A stretch of 42,148 nt of DNA from Parasutterella secunda (GTDB lineage Bacteria; Pseudomonadota; Gammaproteobacteria; Burkholderiales; Burkholderiaceae_F), in assembly GCF_023336895.1 (NCBI RefSeq), contig NZ_JAMBLT010000013.1, forward strand, positions 1 through 42,148, written 5' to 3'. This document shows positions 1-6,669 of the stretch, piece after piece; within the stretch, counting starts at the first letter, position 1, and each line of letters opens with the position of its first letter. The translations under genes were made by a program, and so were the position numbers. The notes under the pieces are model-generated. The model saw nothing but the letters and a program-made list of their open reading frames with translations, was not told where the DNA came from and did no database searches.

Positions 1-168
1 AGTGAAAAAATTGAAGGACTGGGGTTGGGGCTGTCCATTTGCCGAGTGATTGCCGAACGGCATACCACTCGTCTTCAATTCGAAGCGTTTAATCCTCACG
101 GTTTAATGGTTAAACTTAGCTTTGATAACTGCAATAGAAAAAACAATGAAAGCTCTTGTGAATCCTGA
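1..168 (+). CDS. Sensor histidine kinase, C-terminal end (5' end outside window)
   Basis: Frame 1 is open from the first base to a TGA at 166-168 and encodes the last 55 residues of a protein. It contains GLGLGLSICRVIAERH, the G2 box and following helix of the HATPase_c domain of two-component sensor kinases, followed by the final strands of that domain (LQFEAFNPHGLMVKLSF) and a short polar tail. The next gene, starting inside this one at 146, is a FixJ-type response regulator remnant, so this is the kinase of a two-component pair. The signal sensed cannot be told because the sensor part lies outside the window. Confidence 0.75.
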   Translation, partial: SEKIEGLGLGLSICRVIAERHTTRLQFEAFNPHGLMVKLSFDNCNRKNNESSCES

Positions 169-764
169 TCTTTATCGTCCCATTGTCCGAATCATCGATG
201 ATGAGGAAACGGTTCGAAATTCTGAAGCCTTTATTGGAGACGGCTTGCTATGCGACGGCCGAAGAGTTTTTGGAAAAAGATGATCTTCGATATCCCGGCT
301 GCATTATTTTGGATGTGCGAATGCCGGGGATGAGTGGGCCTGAGCTACAGCAGGAAATTAACAAGCGAGAAATAGATCTTCCGATTATTTTTCTATCGGC
401 GCATGGCAACATTGGTCTGGCGGTTGACACCTTGAAGCGGGGAGCGAAAGACTTTTACGAAAAGCCCGTTGAACCAGAAAAATTGCGCGAAACCACTGCA
501 CGATTAGTTGAGGAAAATCTTCAGGCCAGACGAAAGCAGTACGAGACGCAGATGCTGCATGCGCAATATGAGGCGCTGACAAATCGTGAACGCATGATTT
601 TGAAACTGGTGGCTCAGAATTTGTCCAATAAAGTCATCGCCGATCAACTGCAAATTCAAGAACATACGGTCAAAATCCATCGCGGCAACGCCTGCCATAA
701 ACTCAATATTCGTACCGCATTGGAAGTTCACCAATTTTTGACCCGGATAGGGGAATTGGAATAA
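146..764 (+). pseudogene. FixJ/NarL-type response regulator with an internal frameshift
   Basis: Two reading frames together make one FixJ-family regulator. From ATG 146 one frame gives PIVRIIDDEETVRNSEAF, the acidic pocket and first helix of a receiver domain. From about base 233 homology continues in another frame as LLETACYATAEEFLEKDD, then IILDVRMPGMSGPEL (phospho-acceptor Asp), a Ser-Ala switch (FLSAHG) and the Lys of YEKPV. A LuxR-type helix-turn-helix follows (LTNRERMILKLVAQNLSNKVIADQL, then HTVKIHR). The link between the halves is about six residues shorter than usual for the family, which suggests a small deletion whose length is not a multiple of three. The surviving open frame could start at TTG 183 but would lack the phosphorylation pocket. 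A sequencing error cannot be excluded, though the shortened segment argues for real decay. Confidence 0.7.
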
Positions 765-867
765 AAAATTTTAAACGCCTAATTTGCTTCATTTCGGGTT
801 TGCGGATATTTTCAGTTTTTTACTGCCCAATTTTGCTAGATCTGATTGAGTCCATTCAAGAATTAAA

Positions 868-895
868 TTGACTTTTATTGATTTTGTATTACAAT
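868..895 (+). promoter_or_regulatory. Promoter of the umuDC-like operon with a palindromic operator over the -10
   Basis: TTGACT (868-873), a 16-bp spacer and TACAAT (890-895) form a good sigma-70 promoter 26 bp before the UmuD-like start codon. The palindrome TTGTA-T-TACAA (884-894) lies across the -10 box, where a bound repressor would block RNA polymerase. I see no CTG-N10-CAG LexA box in the 765-921 gap, so SOS control here may run through this palindrome. Confidence 0.55.
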
Positions 896-921
896 TTCAA
901 TAAAAAAAACAAGGAACGGAT

Positions 922-1548
922 ATGTTAAAAAAACAGCGGGGCGGTAAAAGAGTTAACGCCGGTCGTAAACCGGAAGGAGATGCAGCCTTGGAGGCAACCA
1001 TTATTGCCCGCGTGACTGCAGATCAAAAAAAAGTGTTTCAGGAAAAAGGGGGCGGAAAGTGGCTTCGACAAACCTTGACGACGGCAAAGAGCCTGACAAA
1101 GGAGTTAGCTATCGGCATAACCGCCGTTCATCCGTACTCAAAAATTTCAGTGCCTTTCTTTGAGTACTCCGTACAAGCGGGCTTTCCCTCACCGGCTGAA
1201 AGTTACAAGGAAACGATCGACTTTAATGAACTGTTGGTTGATAACGAACCGGCCACCTTTGTTTTAAGAGTCTCCGGTCAATCGATGATAGATGCTGGGC
1301 TTTCGGAAGATGATTTAATTGTTGTGGACCGTTCCCGCAGTCCTAAGAATGGAGACATCGTTGTTATGCAAATTGACAACGACTATACCGTCAAGCGATT
1401 TGTCCGTACAGCCTCGGGCTTTTACTTAAAAGCAGAGAATTCTACTGGCCAATATCCGGATATTTATCCGCAGGAAGGTCAGGAGTGGCAACTATTCGGG
1501 GTTGTCAATTTTGTGATCAAATCTGTCTCCGGAAAAGTCGCTGCCTAG
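922..1548 (+). CDS. umuD: UmuD-like S24 self-cleaving protein with an extended N-terminal domain
   Basis: The 208-residue product has the LexA/UmuD self-processing fold. The cleavage site is Ala86-Gly87 in VQAGFPSPAESY, the catalytic serine is Ser121 (SGQSM) and the general base is Lys158 (YTVKRF). E. coli UmuD is about 139 residues with only some 24 before the cleavage site; this protein has 86. The extra part starts with a basic GGKRVNAGRKP stretch followed by a short region ending GGGKWLRQTL, similar to small DNA-binding N-termini of the ribbon-helix-helix or AGRKP kind. It may therefore act both as repressor and as polymerase partner, as described for UmuDAb-type proteins. umuC follows after 12 bp. 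The start ATG 922 sits after AAGGA (911-915). Confidence 0.88.
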   Translation: MLKKQRGGKRVNAGRKPEGDAALEATIIARVTADQKKVFQEKGGGKWLRQTLTTAKSLTKELAIGITAVHPYSKISVPFFEYSVQAGFPSPAESYKETIDFNELLVDNEPATFVLRVSGQSMIDAGLSEDDLIVVDRSRSPKNGDIVVMQIDNDYTVKRFVRTASGFYLKAENSTGQYPDIYPQEGQEWQLFGVVNFVIKSVSGKVAA

Positions 1549-1560
1549 TGAAGGCTCTCC

Positions 1561-2820
1561 ATGTATGCTCTGGTTGATGGAAATTCTTTTTATGCCTCGT
1601 GCGAGCGCGTTTTCAGACCCGATTTACGTCACCGTCCGGTGGTTGTTTTAAGTAACAACGATGGCTGCATTGTCACGCTGACGGCAGAAGCCAAAGCGCT
1701 GGGACTAAAAAGAGGCGTACCGTTTTATCAGGTTAAAGATATTATTTGTCGACATCAGGTTGCGGTCTTTTCAAGCAACTACGAGCTCTACGGCGATATG
1801 TCTTCCCGCATGATGAATATCATCGCCGGGTTGGTACCCGCCATTGAGGTTTACTCCATCGATGAATGCTTTGCCGATCTCTCAGGGCTGGATAATTTAA
1901 CAACATTAGGTCTTTGCATTCGGGAGCGTATCCGGCAATGGATAGGCATTCCGGCCTGTGTCGGCATCGCACCCACCAAAACACTAGCCAAATACTGTAA
2001 TCATTTAGCTAAGAAAATTCCGGCTCTTCACGGGGTTTTGAATTGGAACGATCTTTCTTCATCAAGACAACGAAAAGCTTTAGCTTATCAAGAGGTTGGG
2101 GAAATTTGGGGAATCGGTTCCCAATTGGCTATGCGTTTAAAGAAACTCGGGATTCAAACGCCTTTGGAATTAGCCCAAGCTTCTGAAAATTTATTAAAGC
2201 AGTGTTTCCCTATTAATGTGATTCAAACAGCCCGTGAACTTCGGGGGATTGAGGCAATTGAGTTTGAACCCACACCTCCAACAAGAAAAAGAATTCTTCG
2301 TAGCCGAAGCTTTTCCAAGGACGTGTTCGATCAAAACGATCTTTTAAGTGCAATCACCATGCATGCCGAAGAGGCCGCGCGAGTCTTGCGGCAAGAGCAT
2401 CTGATGACCTCCCGCGTCGGTATTTTTCTTTATTCAAACCGCTTTAAGACGGGAAAGCCTGTGTACGCCACCATGGACGCTGTTGATTTGGCGATGTACG
2501 TAAACGACACACCAACCATATTAGAGAGCGCCGTAAAACTTCTGGATAAACATTACGTGAAAGGAGTTGCTTATAAAAAAGCCGGCGTTATTTTGGAAAA
2601 TATTCGGCGTAAAGGAGAAACGACTGAAGATTTATTTGGCCTCGTAAGAGAAAAACACGAGCGTTTATCGGAAACACTGGACCAAATAAACAATAAATAC
2701 GGAAACGGCACGATTTGCTTTTCAGCTGTTAAACGCGATTCGGAAGATTGGAAAATGAAGCGCGAAATGAAAAGTCCTTCCTATACCACTCGGTTTTCCG
2801 ACGTTCTTCGTGTTGGTTAA
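1561..2820 (+). CDS. umuC: UmuC-like Y-family translesion DNA polymerase (Pol V catalytic subunit)
   Basis: The 419-residue protein has the Y-family polymerase core. The first catalytic aspartate is Asp6 ([16 protein letters not shown]) and the catalytic pair is Asp101-Glu102 in [10 protein letters not shown]. The little-finger region follows, with [10 protein letters not shown], and the C-terminal DUF4113-type tail reads [20 protein letters not shown], as in full-length UmuC. Length is that of the family. It copies past damaged bases with the processed UmuD-like protein, whose gene ends 12 bp upstream; GAAGG at 1550-1554 may serve as ribosome binding site. No truncation is seen. Confidence 0.93.
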   Translation: MYALVDGNSFYASCERVFRPDLRHRPVVVLSNNDGCIVTLTAEAKALGLKRGVPFYQVKDIICRHQVAVFSSNYELYGDMSSRMMNIIAGLVPAIEVYSIDECFADLSGLDNLTTLGLCIRERIRQWIGIPACVGIAPTKTLAKYCNHLAKKIPALHGVLNWNDLSSSRQRKALAYQEVGEIWGIGSQLAMRLKKLGIQTPLELAQASENLLKQCFPINVIQTARELRGIEAIEFEPTPPTRKRILRSRSFSKDVFDQNDLLSAITMHAEEAARVLRQEHLMTSRVGIFLYSNRFKTGKPVYATMDAVDLAMYVNDTPTILESAVKLLDKHYVKGVAYKKAGVILENIRRKGETTEDLFGLVREKHERLSETLDQINNKYGNGTICFSAVKRDSEDWKMKREMKSPSYTTRFSDVLRVG

Positions 2821-2846
2821 AAGCTTCTTCTAAGAAAAAATACTTG

Positions 2847-2875
2847 TTGATAAGCCATATAGAAAAGTATATAAC
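2847..2875 (+). promoter_or_regulatory. Sigma-70 promoter for the TauE/SafE exporter gene
   Basis: TTGATA (2847-2852), exactly 17 bp, then TATAAC (2870-2875). This is one of the best-matching promoters in the window and gives the exporter its own transcript, separate from umuDC. Confidence 0.6.
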
Positions 2876-2910
2876 CAAGGGAAGGTACCTCTTTAATTGC
2901 TTTTTTGATC

Positions 2911-3702
2911 ATGGAATTTTTGTTCTTTTTGGTGGTTGGTGTTTGTGTCGGTACATTTGGGACACTTATCGGACTTGGTGGCGGCCTGATTCTTGTGCCG
3001 CTTTTCATGTATACGATGTACGCTCCCGATGGTTCCATGACGTTCAGTACAGTTCAGCAAATTATCGGTACCAGCCTTTTTGCCGTAGCTTGCAACGCTG
3101 TCTCTGGAGCTTATGCCTATATGAAACAAAAGCGCATTATGTTCCGAGCGGCGATACCGTTTGCGCTTAGTACCATTCCCGGTGCTTTTTGTGGCAGTTT
3201 CGTCTCCAAATATTTCACTGGCGCGAGTTTTTCCATCGCTTTTGGTTGCCTGCTTGTCGTTTTAGGTTGCTTCATGTATTGGAAATCCAATTCCAAACGA
3301 GCCACTGCGCGTCCTGAAGACTTCGATCCGGCAACGGCCCCGTTTAACCTTTGGCTTGGTGTAGTTCTGACCTTTGGTGTTGGGTTTATCTCGACTATTT
3401 TTGGCATTGGCGGCGGTATTATCGATGTCCCAATGATGGTTTTTATTTTGGGTTTCCCGGCTCAAATCGCCACCGCGTCTTCAACCTTCATTTTGATGGT
3501 CAGCTCTCTGGTGGGCACAATTAGCCATGCTTCCTTGAATCACATTATTTGGGTTCCGGCCATTTGTATTGGTTGCGGCTGTGTGATCGGTGCTCAGATC
3601 GGCGCCCGTATTGCAAAGAAGAGCAAACCAAGACTCCTTGTGATCATTCTCTCGGTTACGATGGTTCTTATGGGAATTAACCTTGTCGTACGGGGGCTGT
3701 GA
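2911..3702 (+). CDS. TauE/SafE family membrane exporter
   Basis: A 263-residue, very hydrophobic protein with about eight membrane segments. It holds the two glycine-rich repeats typical of TauE/SafE permeases (GTFGTLIGLGGGLILVPLF near the start and FGIGGGIIDVPMM in the second half), which mark an internally duplicated fold. The family moves small anions such as sulfite, sulfoacetate or related organosulfur compounds across the inner membrane; the substrate cannot be told here because no sulfur-pathway gene is adjacent. ATG 2911 is chosen over an in-frame TTG at 2905; neither has a strong ribosome binding site. Confidence 0.85.
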   Translation: MEFLFFLVVGVCVGTFGTLIGLGGGLILVPLFMYTMYAPDGSMTFSTVQQIIGTSLFAVACNAVSGAYAYMKQKRIMFRAAIPFALSTIPGAFCGSFVSKYFTGASFSIAFGCLLVVLGCFMYWKSNSKRATARPEDFDPATAPFNLWLGVVLTFGVGFISTIFGIGGGIIDVPMMVFILGFPAQIATASSTFILMVSSLVGTISHASLNHIIWVPAICIGCGCVIGAQIGARIAKKSKPRLLVIILSVTMVLMGINLVVRGL

Positions 3703-3810
3703 GCAAATTAAGTCCAGTTCGTAACGAAAATCTGGCAATACTAAAAAGTTTATCAACCGAATCAGTCATAGTTTTAAAAACTGTCAACTATTTTCAGGCA
3801 AGGTCACATA

Positions 3811-3840
3811 GTGTCAATTGTCTAAAAAATATTTTATACT
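3811..3840 (+). promoter_or_regulatory. Candidate promoter of the DUF4143 ATPase gene
   Basis: GTGTCA (3811-3816), an 18-bp spacer and TATACT (3835-3840) lie 45 bp before the preferred start ATG 3885. The -10 is strong and the -35 moderate. This supports ATG 3885 over the upstream GTG start at 3699. Confidence 0.4.
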
Positions 3841-3884
3841 TTAGCAAAAATTTCGAAAGTATAAAATTTAATTTTGACGATCTT

Positions 3885-5087
3885 ATGATTCCTCGTCCTT
3901 ATTACATTGAGCAGTTAAAACGGTTAAAAGATAAACCGATCATCAAAATACTTACCGGCACGAGGCGCAGTGGTAAGTCGACGATTTTGCAATTATGGAA
4001 AAACGAGCTGTTAGCCAGCGGAATTAACGAAAATCACATTATTGAATTAAATTTGGCAGATTTATCTAATGAGTCGTTAAGGAATAAAAAATCCCTATAC
4101 GATTTCATTGCTTCAAAAATAGCCAAAGATTCAATTTATTACGTATTCATTGATGAGATACAAGAATGTCCGGGGTTTGAGAAGGTCGCCGAAAGCCTAA
4201 TGTTGTTCGGAAACATTGACCTTTATATGACCGGTTCGAATGCCTATGTTCTATCAGGAGAATTGACAACATATTTGACGGGTCGTTACTTGGAAATCAA
4301 GGTTTATCCGTTTTCATTCAAAGAATTTTTAACAACAAGAGAACATGATGAACCTTCCAGAGAAAATTTAGCGGTTTACCTTACGGAAGGCAGTTTCCCG
4401 GGGGCGCTTTTATTTAGAGGAATGCCTAGAGAGCGCAAAGACTATTATCAAATGCTGTTTGATTCTATGATTTTGAAAGATGTGGGTAATCGAAAAGGAA
4501 TCAAAGATGTCACGTTGTTAATCAAGTTGTCTCAAATTCTGGCTTCAAGCTTGGGATCCTCGTTATCAGTTAGAAAAATTGCCAATACGGCTAAGTCCTT
4601 CGGAGTATCGTTTTCTGAACCAACAATTTCAGCTTACTTAAAAGCACTGGAGGACGCCTATTTTTGCTTTAAAGTTCCGCGATTCAACCTTAAGGCTCGT
4701 CAGTTATTAAAACAGGATGAGAAATATTATTTGGTTGATCCGACCTTTCGGCAGTTCTTAATAAGCAGTATAAGCCCGGATTTGGGTCATGTAATTGAAA
4801 ATATTGTTTATTTAGAACTTAAGAGACGATATCAGTCTGTTTATGTTGGCACAGATAGGGCGGGGGAAGTTGATTTTGTAGCGGCTAATGGAAATGATTA
4901 TGTTTATTACCAAGTAGCGGCTTACCTTTCTGATGAGCAAACTCTTGAGAGAGAATTAAACTCATTAAAGAATATTGCCGATCATTATCCTAAATGTATT
5001 TTGACATTGGATCCTTTGTTTATCGGTCAACAATATTCTGGGATACGGTGTCTGAGTCTTTTGGACTGGTTAGTGTCAGAAAATTAA
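3885..5087 (+). CDS. AAA ATPase with C-terminal DUF4143 domain
   Basis: Taken from ATG 3885 the protein has 400 residues and begins MIPRPYYIEQL, the usual start of this family. The Walker A loop is TGTRRSGKST (about residues 24-33), Walker B is YYVFIDEIQE with Asp90-Glu91, and a sensor-1-like LYMTGSNA follows. The C-terminal half is a DUF4143 domain with the restriction-nuclease-like core GTDRAGEVDFVA and the ending IRCLSLLDWLVSEN. The cellular role of these ATPases is not established; they often sit as single mobile genes in gut bacteria. The open frame continues upstream to GTG 3699, but those residues are low-complexity, match nothing in the family and precede a promoter. The gene is markedly AT-richer than its neighbours. 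A 3' segment of it recurs at 6390-6420. Confidence 0.85.
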   Translation: MIPRPYYIEQLKRLKDKPIIKILTGTRRSGKSTILQLWKNELLASGINENHIIELNLADLSNESLRNKKSLYDFIASKIAKDSIYYVFIDEIQECPGFEKVAESLMLFGNIDLYMTGSNAYVLSGELTTYLTGRYLEIKVYPFSFKEFLTTREHDEPSRENLAVYLTEGSFPGALLFRGMPRERKDYYQMLFDSMILKDVGNRKGIKDVTLLIKLSQILASSLGSSLSVRKIANTAKSFGVSFSEPTISAYLKALEDAYFCFKVPRFNLKARQLLKQDEKYYLVDPTFRQFLISSISPDLGHVIENIVYLELKRRYQSVYVGTDRAGEVDFVAANGNDYVYYQVAAYLSDEQTLERELNSLKNIADHYPKCILTLDPLFIGQQYSGIRCLSLLDWLVSEN

Positions 5088-5094
5088 TTTTTTC
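5063..5094 (+). repeat. Copy A of a repeated segment (end of DUF4143 ATPase gene and stop region)
   Basis: These 32 bases, covering the last codons and stop of the ATPase and the following T-rich stretch, match 6390-6420 on the same strand at roughly nine of ten positions. The shared core includes AATTAATTTTTTC. Confidence 0.55.
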
Positions 5095-5203
5095 GTTCAA
5101 AGTCGGACAAGTTGGCCTTTATACTGCTGTGCCAGACGAAGAATCAGTTAACTAGCATTTCACAGTCTGCAAAAATTTAGGTCAGTGGAAAAGCAATGAA
5201 AAT

Positions 5204-5242
5204 ACCCAAGGCAAACCTCTTGGATGATGGATTGCCTTGGGT
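5204..5242 (-). terminator. Rho-independent terminator of the amino-acid-binding protein gene
   Basis: A perfect 11-bp stem, ACCCAAGGCAA (5204-5214) with TTGCCTTGGGT (5232-5242), 17-nt loop, lies just past the stop of the minus-strand gene ending at 5257. On that strand the stem is followed by a T-rich run. Confidence 0.7.
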
Positions 5243-5256
5243 TCGGATGTACTGAG

Positions 5257-6003
5257 TTAGTGAGTTTTTTTGCCTAACCACTTTTCGTAAATTTTGTCAT
5301 ACTCGCCACTTGCTTTAATAGCTGCCAGACCTTTGTTGAGTTTTTCGACGAGCGCCTGATTATTTTTGGAGACCGCAAAACCAACCTGTTTCGGATTGTA
5401 GAGGTGAGGAACGATCAACAGATCCTTGTCATGGTGCTGACTTTGATAATGGCGAGCTGTCGTATCACCTAAAAGCGCAGCCTCACAGCCGCCCATTTTC
5501 AGTTCCATCAATGCTTCGGCTACTTGGTCAAAATTCATCACCTTAGCCCCTTTAACCGATTGTGCCAAAAGAGAGCCGGTGGAACCTATCTGAGCACAAA
5601 TAGCTTTACCTTCGATGTCTTTGAGCTCTGAGTACTTGTCTTTGTTTGCCGCCTTAATGACCATTGCCAGGCCAACATCGTAGTAAGGGTCAGAGAAAAG
5701 TACCTGTTTTTTGCGTTCATCTGTAATCGTGATTGCGGCCACGGCTACGTCAATCATATTGGTTTGAAGAGCGGGGATGATGCCTGAAAACTGCATATTT
5801 TGAATTTTTGCTTCATCACCGACAGCTTTGGCAACCGCTTTAATGATGTCCATGTCAAAACCGACGATTTCTTCGCTTTTTTGGTCTTTGAATTCAAAAG
5901 GGGCTAAGCCCGCATCGGTGCCAACGAGGATGGTAGCGGCCTGCGCAGCAGTGCTGCCGGCAACAATGGTTGCAAAAATGAGGCTTGCAAGTGTTTTTTT
6001 CAT
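5257..6003 (-). CDS. Amino-acid ABC transporter periplasmic binding protein (SBP_bac_3), orphan
   Basis: A 248-residue protein with a clear Sec signal (MKKTLASLIFATIVAGSTAAQA) followed by a class-3 solute-binding fold: ILVGTDAGLAPFEFKD, the family signature GFDMDIIKAVAKAVG, the hinge region DVAVAAITITDERKKQVLFSDPYYD and a C-terminal IYEKWLGKK. It resembles GlnH/HisJ-type receptors for polar amino acids. It is alone: no permease or ATPase is near, unlike the complete operon at 33125-35497, so it probably feeds a transporter encoded elsewhere. The start ATG follows AAAGGA. It has its own terminator. Confidence 0.9.
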   Translation of the reverse strand: MKKTLASLIFATIVAGSTAAQAATILVGTDAGLAPFEFKDQKSEEIVGFDMDIIKAVAKAVGDEAKIQNMQFSGIIPALQTNMIDVAVAAITITDERKKQVLFSDPYYDVGLAMVIKAANKDKYSELKDIEGKAICAQIGSTGSLLAQSVKGAKVMNFDQVAEALMELKMGGCEAALLGDTTARHYQSQHHDKDLLIVPHLYNPKQVGFAVSKNNQALVEKLNKGLAAIKASGEYDKIYEKWLGKKTH

Positions 6004-6389
6004 TTTAAAAATCCTTTCATGGGATATTGTTCAAACACAATGCGAAGCAGTTTACAAAAAAGTTTTTCCAACAAAAAATAACTAACCAATTGAAAATAGA
6101 CGAGTTTTTTTAATATATATTTGAATAAAAGGCTTGATTGGCCGACAAAATAAGCTGAAAATTTTGAACAGATCAACTTTTATTAAATAAAAATCTTATT
6201 TCGCAGTTCACCGAATACATAACAGTGATTATCGGTATAAGGGCTTTGCAGTAGAAGGCCAAAGTAGAAAAGTAATGATTTTTTATGAAAGGCTTTATCC
6301 TGTCGACAAATTGAAGATTTGACTGCGATCAAAATTTGCAGAATTTTGAGCTTTATTTTTTCAGCAGAAGCATCCAGTTGCAGGATTTC

Positions 6390-6420
6390 GGATTGGCTAG
6401 TGTTAGAAATTAATTTTTTC
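6390..6420 (+). repeat. Copy B of the repeated segment, probable ATPase gene remnant
   Basis: Closely matches the end of the DUF4143 ATPase gene at 5063-5094, including GGATTGGCTAGTGTTAGAAA. In one frame it still reads DWLVLEIN against DWLVSEN of the intact gene. Upstream of it (6181-6389) no further protein homology can be followed in that frame, which contains stops. It suggests a second, mostly lost copy of such a gene or of its flank, just outside the recombinase element. Confidence 0.45.
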
Positions 6421-6476
6421 CTCGGTCTTTCAAATAAGTGATTATTTATATGAGATATCAGTTGGTTAGAAGAGGA

Positions 6477-6496
6477 ACTTTGAATAACTAAACACT
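6477..6496 (+). repeat. Element-end-like arm outside the left boundary of the recombinase element
   Basis: ACTTTGAATAACTAAACACT matches ACTTTGGATAACTAAATACT at 12499-12518 in direct orientation at 18 of 20 positions. It is part of the right-end array of the element but here lies outside the proposed left boundary, so it may be a relic of an earlier insertion or part of the native target. Confidence 0.5.
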
Positions 6497-6499
6497 CGT

Positions 6500-6538
6500 G
6501 ATAATTCAACTTATCCGAACCAAGTTGTTATCCAAAGT
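6500..6538 (+). repeat. Left outer inverted repeat and attachment-like core
   Basis: Reverse complement matches 12499-12537 at 33 of 39 positions, with exact blocks of 12 (ACTTTGGATAAC) and 17 bases (GGATAAGTTGAATTATC) on the right-hand strand. Around spacer TTCAAC (6505-6510) the arms are CTCGTGATAA outside and TTATCCGAAC inside, the layout of a tyrosine-recombinase crossover site with a 6-bp spacer. Confidence 0.65.
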
Positions 6539-6580
6539 TTTCTTCTTAACCTATTGAATGTCAATACTCTTTTCTGAAAA

Positions 6581-6599
6581 TACTTTGGATAATATTTTC
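6581..6599 (+). repeat. Left inner inverted repeat of the recombinase element
   Basis: TACTTTGGATAATATTTTC is the exact reverse complement of 12438-12456 (19 of 19). It lies 42 nt inside the exact 12-bp block of the outer repeat, the same distance as on the right. Confidence 0.8.
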
Positions 6600-6628
6600 A
6601 AAATTTGCCTAAATTCAAGCAATAAAAA

Positions 6629-6654
6629 AGTGCCTGACTTTTCAATCAGGCACT
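6629..6654 (-). terminator. Terminator of the autotransporter gene
   Basis: A perfect 9-bp stem, AGTGCCTGA (6629-6637) with TCAGGCACT (6646-6654), 8-nt loop. On the minus strand it is followed by a T run (complement of the As at 6623-6628). It ends 15 bp past the autotransporter stop and lies inside the element. Confidence 0.8.
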
Positions 6655-6669
6655 CAAGCTTAGGAGAAA

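Noticed and set aside
2748-3170. Plus-strand frame across the umuC end and the exporter start
   Set aside because: It is a shadow frame over two well-supported genes, with no domain.
3699-3884. N-terminal 62-residue extension of the DUF4143 ATPase from GTG 3699
   Set aside because: It overlaps the previous stop, lacks likeness to the family, and a promoter at 3811-3840 lies inside it. ATG 3885 gives the usual family start.
6183-6509. Minus-strand open frame of 108 codons between the binding-protein gene and the recombinase element
   Set aside because: It overlaps the ATPase-like repeat and the end of the element, has no ribosome binding site and no family likeness; an open frame by chance in AT-rich sequence is likelier.
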